Positions 7,101 through 13,906 are shown, counted from the stretch's first letter. The stretch is DNA of 18,580 bases from an uncultured Bacilli bacterium (GCA_948543905.1 CAOVIS010000009.1:1-18580); one strand, 5' to 3'. Notes: generated from the letters alone by a model not told the origin. Numbers and translations are program-made.

Positions 7101-7349
7101 TAATTCAGGAGATATAGCAAGAGCTTCACTAGTCAAGAAATCATCCATGGGAAATAAAAAGGAATTCTCTTGATAAGTTTTTAGACCATTATATATTTCG
7201 TTTGCTTCATATAAAGTACTTGTTAAAATAATAATGTTTTGCTTTTTGGTTTGAAACAGCTTAGACACATAAAGATAAGCTAACTCATGAGTTAACCCGG
7301 TTATAGTTAAATTATTATCATATTTAAAATAATTGTCTAAAAAATCCAT
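4164..7349 (-). CDS. mfd: transcription-repair coupling factor Mfd
   Basis: This ATP-driven translocase removes RNA polymerase stalled at DNA lesions and recruits UvrA. It has 1061 residues, slightly shorter than the roughly 1150 of well-studied homologues. Order of domains: a UvrB-like N-terminal region (about 1-350); the RNA-polymerase-interaction domain around 395 (DYVVHLAHGIGIY); then a RecG-like SF2 motor with Walker A GDVGFGKTE near 543, DEEQRFG near 643 and TLSATPIPRTMKMAM just after. The second helicase lobe includes TAHGRM, TTIIETGIDIPNANT and QIRGRVGRS, and the C-terminal TRCF domain follows. All motor motifs look intact. The start MDFLDNYF is preceded by AAGGAAG, 30 nt after the pth stop. 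It follows pth as in Bacillus and closes the operon. Confidence 0.97.
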   Translation of the reverse strand: MDFLDNYFKYDNNLTITGLTHELAYLYVSKLFQTKKQNIIILTSTLYEANEIYNGLKTYQENSFLFPMDDFLTSEALAISPELKTTRIETLEHLKQEKGIIITNLMGYLKFLTDLNYQDKLNLTLKKNTNINRSKLIEVLEELGYKKETIVTSTGEYALRGYVIDIFITLESHPIRLEFFGDTIESIRYFDESTQKSLKNINEITLIPSGEVKTAKKSSLYDYANSPIVITVDSNRLNASYSLLEQEMFEYRVSKELPSDTKFMFNLNEINPAYNIHINFLDNKVLTKNTLNLKSHELTNFNSDFNKLKEQTTLWSKKGMDITFCLPKDSQIKVIKETLNIPFKTQKRAINRGFILDNKYVVIGADDIEKTLKHEIKYKNTYKIGRKLKDLNSIDKGDYVVHLAHGIGIYNGIKTLTGNGLKKDYIEILYADNDKIYVPVEKIDTILKYASKDGLKPKINKLNSTSWAKTKRSITRRIHDISQELLKLYATRKSLKGDSYKNFDLETEFANNFLYIPTKDQEKAINEISKDLQSSVPMDRLLCGDVGFGKTEVAFRAIFKTVLNNKQVFYLCPTTILSKQQYTSALNRFKDYPLNIALLNRFTSSKDTKKILKDLQEGKIDIIFGTHRLLSDDVKFQKLGLLIVDEEQRFGVTHKEKIKKYKNDVNVLTLSATPIPRTMKMAMSGLRDLSIIDTPPVNRYPIQTYVLENNDLIVKDAIYKELSRKGQIFILYNNIDGLENLKQKLKMLIPEARIITAHGRMTKKELEDVMESFIDYNYDILICTTIIETGIDIPNANTLIIYNADHFGLSQLYQIRGRVGRSNKIAYAYLLYDKSKILNEVAIKRLEAIKEFTELGSGYRIAMRDLSIRGAGDILGSEQAGFVDSIGINLYMQMIEEEIKRLKGESLPEETTSSSLINVSTHISDDYISDDELKIEIHTKINEIDSKEKLESIKEELEDRFGKVSEDLIIYMYEEWFEKLATNLNIKYVTQKQNFISLDLPEEISNNIKADKLFLESYNINPNLKFKYKNKRIEISLILKQNDKHFLFTFVPLLELIKTYL

Positions 7350-7380
7350 AATTTTCTTCCTTTTTTATAGTTATTAACAT

Positions 7381-7938
7381 TCATTTTCGATTATATTTAT
7401 TCATAAGATAAGTTATATCATTTGTTAGAAATTCAGTAATTATGTTATTAAATGTTGGATAACGATTATTTAATATTTCTAATTCTTCTTCTTTAAAATT
7501 GCCTAAAACATAATCTTTGGGATCAAAAACTTCATTGTTGAAAATACCTATTTTTAAACGAGCAAATGATGTTGTTTTTAAATTATCAATAATAGATTTT
7601 AAGCCATTATGGCCTCCGGAAGAGCTATTGATTTTGATGCGATATTTTCCAAGATCTAAGTCTAAGTCATCAGCAATTACTAAAATATCAGAAGAAGAAA
7701 TTTTAAAATAATTCATGAAAGGAGCGATGGCTGTACCAGATAAATTCATAAAAGTTTGAGGTTTTAAAAAATATACTTTTTCACCATTTATATTTAGGCT
7801 AATATATAGGGCATTAAATTTTGATTGCCATGAAATATTTTCTTCTTTTAAAAAATTATCTATTACCATAAAGCCAATATTATGACGAGTATTTTGATAT
7901 TCTTTACCAGGATTTCCTAAACCAATAATTAATTTCAT
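7381..7938 (-). CDS. pth: peptidyl-tRNA hydrolase
   Basis: It releases peptides from prematurely dropped peptidyl-tRNAs in the cytoplasm, recycling tRNA. The protein has 185 residues, normal for the family. The N terminus KLIIGLGNPGKEYQNTRHNI carries Asn10 and catalytic His19. Further active-site residues are Asn65 (FMNLSG), Asp90 (VIADDLDL) and His110-Asn111 (SSGGHNGLKS). GGAGGAG lies just before the ATG. It sits 30 nt upstream of mfd. The Bacillus genes that separate yabB from pth (metS, ksgA, spoVG, glmU, prs and others) are all absent here, so pth directly follows trmN6. Confidence 0.97.
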   Translation of the reverse strand: MKLIIGLGNPGKEYQNTRHNIGFMVIDNFLKEENISWQSKFNALYISLNINGEKVYFLKPQTFMNLSGTAIAPFMNYFKISSSDILVIADDLDLDLGKYRIKINSSSGGHNGLKSIIDNLKTTSFARLKIGIFNNEVFDPKDYVLGNFKEEELEILNNRYPTFNNIITEFLTNDITYLMNKYNRK

Positions 7939-7948
7939 AAAACTCCTC

Positions 7949-8662
7949 CTAATTTCTATTTTTAAATATATTCTGATATGTAGTTAAGTTACGATTGACA
8001 ATTTCTGTGGAGACTTTAACTCCATAATGTGCATTTTTAATAAATTTCAGTAATACCATTATAGCATACTCTCTAGGTTTTGAGGCAATAAATTTAATTT
8101 CTTTGACATGTAAATTGAATTTACTGGCAATAATAAGTATTTCTTCTAAACGTTCAGGGCGATGTATTAGATAAAAACATCCTTTATCTTTTAAAAGATA
8201 ACTTGCTTCTCGGATAATTTCTTCAAGTGTAATTGTAAGTTCATGGCGAGCGATGGCAAGCTCCTGGCTATTGTTAATAAAAGATGTTTTATCAACTTTA
8301 AAAAATGGGGGATTACAAGTAATTATATCAAAATTATTTCCTGGGAAATAATTTTTAGCTTCTAAGATATTTATATTAAGCATATTTATTTTAGTATCTA
8401 ATTTATTATATTTAATGCTTTTTATGGCTAAATCATAAACTTTAGGTTGAATTTCAATTCCAATAATATTTTTATGGTATTTTTGGGCTAAAATTAAAGG
8501 AACGGGAGCATTTCCACTACAAAAATCTAATATTTTTTCAGTGTTTTTTTTAATATCCACAAACTCAGCAAGTAAAAGAGAGTCTAAGGAAAACTTAAAC
8601 TTATTTGGATCTTGATATATTTTTAAATCATAATCATATAAATCATTTAGAACAATTGTCAT
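7949..8662 (-). CDS. trmN6: tRNA1(Val) (adenine37-N6)-methyltransferase, YabB/TrmN6 family
   Basis: A predicted SAM-dependent Rossmann methyltransferase of 237 residues that N6-methylates A37 of tRNA. Motif I is ILDFCSGNAPVPLIL (44-58), followed by the acidic IIGIEI (67-72) and the catalytic NPPFF (117-121) typical of N6-adenine methyltransferases of the YabB branch. I chose MTIVLND (ATG 8662) rather than an ATG 33 nt upstream (8695) because GGAG lies 6 nt before it and it shortens the overlap with ricT to 20 nt. It follows ricT as yabB does in Bacillus, but yabA, which normally lies between them, is missing, as are yazA and rsmI. Substrate follows from family membership only. Confidence 0.85.
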   Translation of the reverse strand: MTIVLNDLYDYDLKIYQDPNKFKFSLDSLLLAEFVDIKKNTEKILDFCSGNAPVPLILAQKYHKNIIGIEIQPKVYDLAIKSIKYNKLDTKINMLNINILEAKNYFPGNNFDIITCNPPFFKVDKTSFINNSQELAIARHELTITLEEIIREASYLLKDKGCFYLIHRPERLEEILIIASKFNLHVKEIKFIASKPREYAIMVLLKFIKNAHYGVKVSTEIVNRNLTTYQNIFKNRN

Positions 8663-9446
8663 GGCTTGCTCCAGAAGATATTTCGACTTTTTCATTATCT
8701 ACTAAAACTTTATAGCTTCGCTTTAAAATATCTTTACTTACTACAGGTCCTCGACCATTGGGAGTTTCAACAATATCACCTATGTCAGGCATTCCTTTAT
8801 TACATTCTATATATTCATTATCTTCATATGATAGACAACATAAAAGCCTTCCACAAAGACCATTTATTTTATTAGGATTTAGAGCTATTCCTTGATTTTT
8901 AGCCATATTCATAGAAACAGAATCTATATGATTTAAGAAGTTAGCGCAACATATTTTTTGACCACAAGAACCTACTCCGCCTATTTCGCGTGCTTTATCA
9001 CGAGCTCCAATTTGCCGGAGTTCTATACGAGTGCGGTATATGGATGCTAATTTTCTAGCTAGTTCTCGAAAATCAATACGTTCATCAGCTAAAAAATTAA
9101 ATATTAGTTGTTTACGATCAAAGGTGAAAGTTGCATTAATTACCTTCATTTCGAGCTTTAAATCCTTTACAATGGAACGGCAGTCTTTTAAAGCGTGGTC
9201 AGCTTCTTTTAAATTTTTTAAATATTGATCGTAGTCTGCTTTAGTAGATATCCTAATAATTTCACGTAACTCATCAATATTTTTGATGCTATCGGGAGAT
9301 ATAAAGCTCACTACTTTGCCAAATTGTTCTCCTTTTTCTGTTTCAGTAATAACTGTAACATTAATAGGGCACTTTATTTTACTTTTAAAATTGTAAATTT
9401 TACCATTATCTTTAAAATTTACACCATATATATAAAATTTATTCAT
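8643..9446 (-). CDS. ricT: RicT (YaaT), PSP1-domain subunit of the Ric complex
   Basis: A 267-aa protein with the PSP1 domain. The Cys-rich signature is CGQKICC (161-167) and LCGRLLCCLSYEDNEYIEC (197-215), the residues that in Bacillus coordinate a [4Fe-4S] cluster in the RicA-RicF-RicT complex. That complex assists RNase Y in mRNA maturation and affects Spo0A phosphorylation and competence. All signature cysteines are kept. The N-terminal half includes the KADYDQYL and QLIFNFLADERIDFRELARKL regions of the family. The start overlaps the end of holB by 8 nt, and the end overlaps trmN6. Its neighbours holB, recR and dnaX are the classical ones. Whether RicA and RicF exist in this genome cannot be seen here. 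Confidence 0.93.
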   Translation of the reverse strand: MNKFYIYGVNFKDNGKIYNFKSKIKCPINVTVITETEKGEQFGKVVSFISPDSIKNIDELREIIRISTKADYDQYLKNLKEADHALKDCRSIVKDLKLEMKVINATFTFDRKQLIFNFLADERIDFRELARKLASIYRTRIELRQIGARDKAREIGGVGSCGQKICCANFLNHIDSVSMNMAKNQGIALNPNKINGLCGRLLCCLSYEDNEYIECNKGMPDIGDIVETPNGRGPVVSKDILKRSYKVLVDNEKVEISSGASHDNCSK

Positions 9447-10302
9447 GGCATCCTCGCATTTCTATTACAAATTTATCTAATATCAGTTCTATATTTACAT
9501 TATAACTCATTTCTTTTAATATAGCAGTAATTATTTCAAGTTTTTTGATAATTAAATTGGAATTTAAGTTGATTTCATAGTTTTTTAATAATTCTAGATT
9601 GTATTTGCTATTTATTGATTTTAAATAAGCATTATAATAGAGAGCAAATATTATTTTAAAGATATTTAAAATATCTATCTTGTCAGGATATTTTGAAAGT
9701 AAAAGTTTTTTATTATTAATAGTTGGATTTTCATTTATAGTATTTAAATAACTAACAATAGTGTTTAAGTAATCTTGAAATTTCTCATGAGTAATATTTA
9801 AATTTTCGGCTATATCTTCTATGTCATATCTTACTACTAAACATTGGCAGCGGCTTTTGATAGTGTCAATTATTATATCTTTATTATTAGTTAGAAAAAA
9901 GCCTAGAATGCCAAATTCTGGCTCTTCTAAAAACTTTAACATAGCATTAGCGCTACTAGCATTTAGTTTTTCGGCATTTTTTAAAATATAAATATTAAAT
10001 TTGCTGTAAATAGGCATTGTACTGAAGTCTTTTTTTAATTCGGCTATTTGATTCTTTTTAATGTTGCTACCATCTGGCTCTAAAATTTTAATACTGGGAA
10101 GATTATTTTTAGCTATTAAATTACAAAGATTACATTTAGTACAATTATTAGTAAATTCTTGAGGACAATTTAAATTCTTTATAATTTCTTTTAAGTCATT
10201 TAGACAACGATTGATATTATTTGTTTCAATTAAATAAGCATGAGCTAACTTGTTCTCATGATATTTGTTTATTATTTCATTTAATACTTCATTTATCTGC
10301 AT
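9439..10302 (-). CDS. holB: DNA polymerase III delta' subunit (HolB)
   Basis: The clamp-loader stator that works with delta and the DnaX ATPase. It has 287 residues, a little shorter than usual. AHAYLIE at the N terminus is the AAA+ fold start. Walker A is absent, as expected for delta', which does not hydrolyse ATP. Four Cys (46, 54, 57, 60) form the zinc module. Then come NIYILKNAEKLNASSANAMLKFLEEPE and the SRC motif (IKSRCQ), which provides the arginine finger to the neighbouring subunit. The C-terminal third is divergent and helical. GGAGGT lies only 4 nt before the ATG, between it and the bofA stop. It overlaps ricT by 8 nt. Confidence 0.93.
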   Translation of the reverse strand: MQINEVLNEIINKYHENKLAHAYLIETNNINRCLNDLKEIIKNLNCPQEFTNNCTKCNLCNLIAKNNLPSIKILEPDGSNIKKNQIAELKKDFSTMPIYSKFNIYILKNAEKLNASSANAMLKFLEEPEFGILGFFLTNNKDIIIDTIKSRCQCLVVRYDIEDIAENLNITHEKFQDYLNTIVSYLNTINENPTINNKKLLLSKYPDKIDILNIFKIIFALYYNAYLKSINSKYNLELLKNYEINLNSNLIIKKLEIITAILKEMSYNVNIELILDKFVIEMRGCHE

Positions 10303-10312
10303 TTTACCTCCA

Positions 10313-10498
10313 TTAAATTATAAAATATATTACAACTAGGCCAATAATTCCAGGAGTTCCTAAAATAGTGACTAAAAGAAGAGTAATTATATTTATTGGT
10401 ATCAAAATATTAACAGAAGATAACATAACATCTAATCCATAAACACTTATAAATGCAAAACATAATTTCTTTAAAATTTTTATTATTTTATTTGTCAT
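10313..10498 (-). CDS. bofA: BofA-family small membrane protein
   Basis: A 61-aa integral membrane protein; a GTG three codons upstream (10507) would add MIN. After a basic N terminus (MTNKIIKILKKL) there are two hydrophobic segments. The second contains LIPINIITLLLVTILGTPGI, the conserved IPIN..T.....LG.PG signature of BofA, the inhibitor of sigma-K processing in Bacillus endospore formers. Position between recR and holB equals that of bofA in Bacillus; yaaL, normally before it, is missing. No strong ribosome site is visible at either start. Either the lineage sporulates or the protein keeps another membrane role; the sequence cannot decide. Confidence 0.8.
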   Translation of the reverse strand: MTNKIIKILKKLCFAFISVYGLDVMLSSVNILIPINIITLLLVTILGTPGIIGLVVIYFII

Positions 10499-10535
10499 AT
10501 TTATCACACTTAAATATATGTCAAAATATAATAAA

Positions 10536-11138
10536 TTATTCTGATATTTTTTTGCGATCTTCTAAAGCGCGCTCTAGAGTAACATTATCTAAATAATCGA
10601 TTTCAGCTCCTATTGGAATGCCATAAGAAAGCCTCGATATAGTAACTTTTTTATTTTCTAATATTTTTTTGATGTACATATTAGTAGTATCTCCTTCAAT
10701 TGTTGGCTTTAGAGCTAATATTAGTTCTGGATTCTGAAGATTTTCAACTCTTTTTAATAATGTAGAGATATTTATATCTTCAGGGCCAATATCATCAATA
10801 GGGGAGATAAGACCGTTTAATACGTGATAAGTACCTTTATATTTGCCAGCTTTTTCAAAAGAAAATATGCTTCTATAATCTTCAACTACGCATATACAAT
10901 TTTGATTTCTCGTGGGATCACTACAGATGTTGCATATAGTTTTGTCAGTTATGTGCCCGCAATTTTCACATCGAATAAGATTTTTTTTGGCATTTTTTAA
11001 TATTTTACAAAATTCTTCTATTTCTTCTTCACTATATTCAATTGTAGCAATTGCGTACCTTTCAGCACTTTTGCCTCCAACTCCTGGAAGTTTACCATAA
11101 TAGCTTATTAACTTTTCTAAATCTTCTGGATAATGCAT
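10536..11138 (-). CDS. recR: recombination mediator RecR
   Basis: With RecO and RecF it loads RecA on gapped DNA. The 200-residue length is standard. Layout: helix-hairpin-helix LPGVGGKSAERYA (17-29), zinc finger with Cys57, Cys60, Cys69 and Cys72 (RCENCGHIT...CNIC), then the Toprim domain from about residue 82 (CVVEDYRSIFSFEKAG, YHVLNGLISPIDDIGPEDIN, ILALKPTIEGDTTNMYI), and a C-terminal ISRLSYGIPIGAEIDYLD segment for ring assembly. Its ATG overlaps the ebfC stop as TAATG, so translation is coupled. All key residues are present. Confidence 0.97.
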   Translation of the reverse strand: MHYPEDLEKLISYYGKLPGVGGKSAERYAIATIEYSEEEIEEFCKILKNAKKNLIRCENCGHITDKTICNICSDPTRNQNCICVVEDYRSIFSFEKAGKYKGTYHVLNGLISPIDDIGPEDINISTLLKRVENLQNPELILALKPTIEGDTTNMYIKKILENKKVTISRLSYGIPIGAEIDYLDNVTLERALEDRKKISE

Positions 11139-11437
11139 TAGAATAAGCCACCTAAACCGCCTGCATATGTTCCCATTTTTTCTTCTATTTCTTTTTCAAC
11201 TTTTTTGTAAGCATCATTATAAGCTATTTTAATCATATCTTCTAATATTTCTTTATCATCAACAGATAAATCGCTATTATAAATAATACTTAAACTTACT
11301 AATTCTTTTTTACCATTGATTTTTATTATTACCCATTCTGATTTTCCTTCAAAAATAGTATTATCTATTTCTTCTTTCTTTTTTGTAATGTCTCTTTGCA
11401 TTTTTTGAGCTTGAGCCATAAGATTTTGCATATTCAT
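11138..11437 (-). CDS. ebfC: YbaB/EbfC-family nucleoid-associated protein
   Basis: A 99-aa DNA-binding protein of the YbaB/EbfC/YaaK family, which forms tweezer-like dimers on DNA. The N-terminal coiled helix MNMQNLMAQAQKMQRDITKK is typical. It continues to a beta sheet with VIIKINGKKELVSLSI, a second helix LEDMIKIAYNDAYKKVE, and the glycine-rich end YAGGLGGLF. GAAGGAAAG precedes the ATG, 17 nt after dnaX. The dnaX-ebfC-recR order is conserved widely in bacteria and points to a role linked to replication and repair, though the exact function is unsettled. Confidence 0.95.
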   Translation of the reverse strand: MNMQNLMAQAQKMQRDITKKKEEIDNTIFEGKSEWVIIKINGKKELVSLSIIYNSDLSVDDKEILEDMIKIAYNDAYKKVEKEIEEKMGTYAGGLGGLF

Positions 11438-11454
11438 TTTCTTTCCTTCTTTCT

Positions 11455-13062
11455 TTATTCAAATTCTATTTTTTCTTTATCAAATATATCATAAGCCATT
11501 TTTTCAATATCATTAGATTCAGATTCTTCACTCTTTATAATATGGGAAGATGGCTCAGGAATATAGTGATATTCTATTTTATTTTTTATATTATTTATAT
11601 ATTTATTACGTTCTTCTTGCCATTTAGATTCAGTTAAAGCTACAAATTGATAGTCTAGTTTTAAGATTTTATAAAAATCTGCATTTAAAGGAAGCCAATT
11701 ATCGTTCAAAAGGTTTACAGTAGCTTCGATATTGCTAGTTAGAATAATTATTGTATCACTAGCAGCGACAATATTACAGTCTACTAATAAGTTTAATAGA
11801 GTATTATTATTAAGAGTAGAAATAAATTTAGACCAATTTTCTTTAATATTATTTAAAAATTCCTTTTTAGCATTTAGAAAGCAATTATTTATGCGAATAT
11901 CAATGATTTTTTTTTGCTCCTCATTGTCTATGGAAATTTTTGGAGATACAAGTGGTGGATCTTTCTTGGAATTTATATTTTTATTTTCTTCTTGAATAAT
12001 TACGTTTGGTTGATCTATTTTTTGAGAATTACCAACATCAATATTTATATATTTTAAAAGTGATATTTCTATTAGTAAGTACGGATCAATATTGATGTTT
12101 ACATAATTAGATATACTTGCTAATTCAAAGGCCATTTCTTTTAAATATTGATATTCTAAACCATGATAATCTTTGTTTTTTTTAGAATTTATTGCTTCTT
12201 CTTCAATTTTTTCAAGCATTTTTTTAATTAGCAATTTATAATCTATAGCTAGTTTTTTAAAATTTGACATCATTTCATGAAATTTTTCTGTACTGTTAGT
12301 AATTAAACAGTTATAAACATCAGTAATTTGCTTTTTTGATACCGAACCAAAATGGTGTAGTACTTCATTTAATGTGATCTTAGTATTATTACTAGATAAT
12401 TGATCTAAGATACTCAAAGCGTCTCTCATACCTCCATCACTAATATAAGCAATTTCCTCTAATGCTTCATTATCTATATCGATTTTTTCTTTTTCAACAA
12501 TATAGTTTAAACGATTTATAATATCAGTAGTTATAATTTTATGAAAATCAAAGCGTTGGCAACGCGATAAAATAGTAATAGGAACTGCTTCTATGTTAGT
12601 AGTAGCCAGAATAAAAACAACATGTTTTGGCGGTTCTTCTAAAGTTAGTAATAAAGCATTAAAAGCACTGGTGGTTAGCATATGGACTTCATCAATTATA
12701 TATACTTTATATTTAGAATAAGCAGGGGCTAATCTTATGTTATCAATTATTTCTCGAATTTCTTCTACACCATTATTTGAAGCCGCATCTATCTCAATTA
12801 TATCAGCATTTTCTTTAAAATGAAGACAATTTTCACAGTTGTTACACGGTCCATCCTCATTAGGATTTAAGCAGTTTATTGCTTTAGCAAATACTTTAGC
12901 TGTGCTTGTTTTTCCAGTTCCTCTGGGCCCTGAAAAGATATAAGCATGTGAAACTTTATCTTTTTGGATAGTATTTTTTAAAATGGATATCATATAGTCT
13001 TGACCAATTATATTTGAAAAATCATTGGGTCGATATTTTCGATACAATACTTTATAATCCAT
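11455..13062 (-). CDS. dnaX: DNA polymerase III subunits gamma and tau (DnaX)
   Basis: The clamp-loader ATPase. The 535-residue length corresponds to the tau form. The N terminus is YKVLYRKYRPNDFSNIIGQ. Walker A is GPRGTGKT (45-52). The zinc module is Cys64, Cys73, Cys76 and Cys79. Then come Walker B DEVH (124-127), TLEEPPKHVVFILATT, and the SRC arginine finger (167-169). The collar domain lies at about 230-365 and a Lys/Asn-rich linker at about 365-400. A divergent tail (about 400-535) would contact polymerase alpha and helicase. A run of nine A sits in the linker at codons 383-386 (see separate entry) and may produce a short gamma form. GGTGATG precedes the ATG. It is the second gene of the SRP RNA-led operon. 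Confidence 0.96.
   Translation of the reverse strand: MDYKVLYRKYRPNDFSNIIGQDYMISILKNTIQKDKVSHAYIFSGPRGTGKTSTAKVFAKAINCLNPNEDGPCNNCENCLHFKENADIIEIDAASNNGVEEIREIIDNIRLAPAYSKYKVYIIDEVHMLTTSAFNALLLTLEEPPKHVVFILATTNIEAVPITILSRCQRFDFHKIITTDIINRLNYIVEKEKIDIDNEALEEIAYISDGGMRDALSILDQLSSNNTKITLNEVLHHFGSVSKKQITDVYNCLITNSTEKFHEMMSNFKKLAIDYKLLIKKMLEKIEEEAINSKKNKDYHGLEYQYLKEMAFELASISNYVNINIDPYLLIEISLLKYINIDVGNSQKIDQPNVIIQEENKNINSKKDPPLVSPKISIDNEEQKKIIDIRINNCFLNAKKEFLNNIKENWSKFISTLNNNTLLNLLVDCNIVAASDTIIILTSNIEATVNLLNDNWLPLNADFYKILKLDYQFVALTESKWQEERNKYINNIKNKIEYHYIPEPSSHIIKSEESESNDIEKMAYDIFDKEKIEFE
11907..11915 (-). other. A9 run in dnaX, possible gamma-producing slippage site
   Basis: The coding strand reads GAG GAG CAA AAA AAA ATC ATT GAT. 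Nine A in a row start within codon Gln383, just past the conserved clamp-loader domains. One extra A leads to AAT CAT TGA, stopping at 387 residues. One lost A stops at about 390. Thermus dnaX makes gamma by slippage on a run of nine A, so the position and outcome fit. A-runs are common in this genome (an A8 lies at about codon 293), so this remains inference. Confidence 0.3.
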
Positions 13063-13094
13063 TTTTCATCACCTTTTTAATTATATCATAAATG

Positions 13095-13520
13095 CTAGAT
13101 TTTGTCTCTTTTCTTTTGAAAAAAAGCCTTTAAATATCGAGAATATTGTTTTTCTTGCGTACTAATGTTCTGTTTTTCAAAAGATGTTTTATTATACTCT
13201 TTTTTTTCTGTAGGTTTATCTAAAAGATAATATACATTTTTTATTCGTGATTGTTTAATAATTGATTCACACATAGAGCAAGGTTTTAATGTTACATATA
13301 AATCGCAATTATTTAAGCGCCAATCTTTGTTTTTTTTACTTGCCTTTTTTATGACATTTATTTCAGCATGATTACATACATCATATTTTTTTTGTCTACT
13401 ATTAGATGATTTAGCTATTACTTTATTATTATTAACAATAATGGCACTTACTGGAACTTCACCCTTACTCATAGCTTTTTTTGCTAATTTTATTAATATA
13501 TTATAATATTCTTCAGGCAT
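13095..13520 (-). CDS. tadA: tRNA-specific adenosine deaminase TadA
   Basis: Converts A34 to inosine in the anticodon of tRNA-Arg(ACG), letting it read CGU, CGC and CGA. It has 141 residues. Zinc site and catalysis: His51-Ala-Glu53 (CNHAEINVI) and Pro80-Cys81-x-x-Cys84 (TLKPCSMCESI), spaced as in the family. The dimer-interface region VYYLLDKP follows. I chose the ATG at 13520 (MPEEYYNIL): GGAGG at 13528-13532 lies 7 nt before it, whereas an upstream in-frame start at 13550 would fall inside the SRP RNA. The gene begins 22 nt after the SRP RNA ends, with no room for its own promoter. The C-terminal 40 residues are Lys-rich and divergent. Confidence 0.95.
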   Translation of the reverse strand: MPEEYYNILIKLAKKAMSKGEVPVSAIIVNNNKVIAKSSNSRQKKYDVCNHAEINVIKKASKKNKDWRLNNCDLYVTLKPCSMCESIIKQSRIKNVYYLLDKPTEKKEYNKTSFEKQNISTQEKQYSRYLKAFFQKKRDKI

Positions 13521-13534
13521 AATTATTCCTCCAT

Positions 13535-13541
13535 AAAAAAA
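13535..13541 (-). terminator. T7 run at the 3' end of SRP RNA, probably leaky
   Basis: Seven T directly follow the closing stem of the SRP RNA (TTTGTGTGCAC, then AT7), so the RNA's own terminal helix can act as the terminator hairpin. tadA starts immediately after, so read-through or processing must supply the downstream operon. Confidence 0.5.
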
Positions 13542-13542
13542 T

Positions 13543-13613
13543 GTGCACACAAACAGAGATTGATATGGCTGCTACTTTCCAGTCCTGACCAGGTTACAAT
13601 ATATTTGTTGCAC
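13543..13613 (-). ncRNA. ffs: signal recognition particle RNA, small bacterial type (4.5S)
   Basis: The RNA scaffold for Ffh that targets membrane proteins to the translocon. The minus strand has the conserved domain IV core AACCTGGTCAGGACTGGAAA followed by GTAGCAGCCATAT: the asymmetric internal loop (GGTCAGG opposite AGCAG) and a GGAA tetraloop closed by ACT/AGT. The ends pair: GTGCAACAAA with TTTGTGTGCAC, one bulged G. Length is about 71 nt, at the short end for 4.5S-type RNAs, and there is no Alu domain. The location next to tadA-dnaX equals the Bacillus scr locus. Exact ends are inferred from the terminal helix. Confidence 0.93.
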
Positions 13614-13619
13614 ATCATT

Positions 13620-13648
13620 AATTTATCACATTTTTATTAAATATGCAA
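13620..13648 (-). promoter_or_regulatory. promoter of SRP RNA and the downstream operon
   Basis: On the minus strand: -35 TTGCAT (13648-13643), 17-bp spacer, -10 TAAATT (13625-13620) extended by TGA (13628-13626). The -10 ends 6 nt before the first base of the RNA. parS site 1 starts only 4 bp upstream of the -35 box. Confidence 0.65.
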
Positions 13649-13651
13649 GTA

Positions 13652-13667
13652 TGTTTCACGTGAAACA
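13652..13667. other. parS site 1 (ParB/Spo0J binding)
   Basis: Perfect 16-bp palindrome TGTTTCACGTGAAACA, matching the widely conserved bacterial parS consensus TGTTNCACGTGAAACA. It is the closest site to the SRP promoter. Confidence 0.95.
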
Positions 13668-13700
13668 TATTTTTTTACATAATTATTGTTACCTAATAAT

Positions 13701-13728
13701 AATGTTTCACGTGAAACATTGTTAATAA
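13701..13728 (+). repeat. parS-containing repeat type B, copy 1
   Basis: parS flanked by AA on the left and TTGTTAATAA on the right. It matches 14051-14078 over 28 bp with one difference. Confidence 0.8.
13703..13718. other. parS site 2
   Basis: Perfect TGTTTCACGTGAAACA, centre 51 bp from site 1. Confidence 0.95.
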
Positions 13729-13906
13729 CTTTTATATATTTGTATAAAATAAATTATTAAAAAAATAAATTATTTAATTTATATATAACTCATATTAATG
13801 ATCATATTAATAGGATATAGCACCATTTTTTTTAATTATCTTGAAAATAGAACTTTTTAAATATATTATGTATCAATTATTTTTAAAATTAGTATTGCAA
13901 TTTATT
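13719..13906. other. AT-rich spacer between parS sites 2 and 3
   Basis: Gene-free and nearly pure A/T. I see no promoter, RNA gene or reading frame worth reporting. Together with the other spacers it forms a non-coding region of about 620 bp between the gyrA terminator and the SRP RNA promoter. Confidence 0.6.

Noticed and set aside
8663..8695. Longer TrmN6 starting at 8695
   Set aside because: No ribosome site fits it and it would overlap ricT by 53 nt; GGAG precedes the ATG at 8662.
13521..13550. Longer TadA starting at 13550 (MCTFFYGGII...)
   Set aside because: That start lies within the SRP RNA 3' stem and lacks a ribosome site; GGAGG fits the ATG at 13520.
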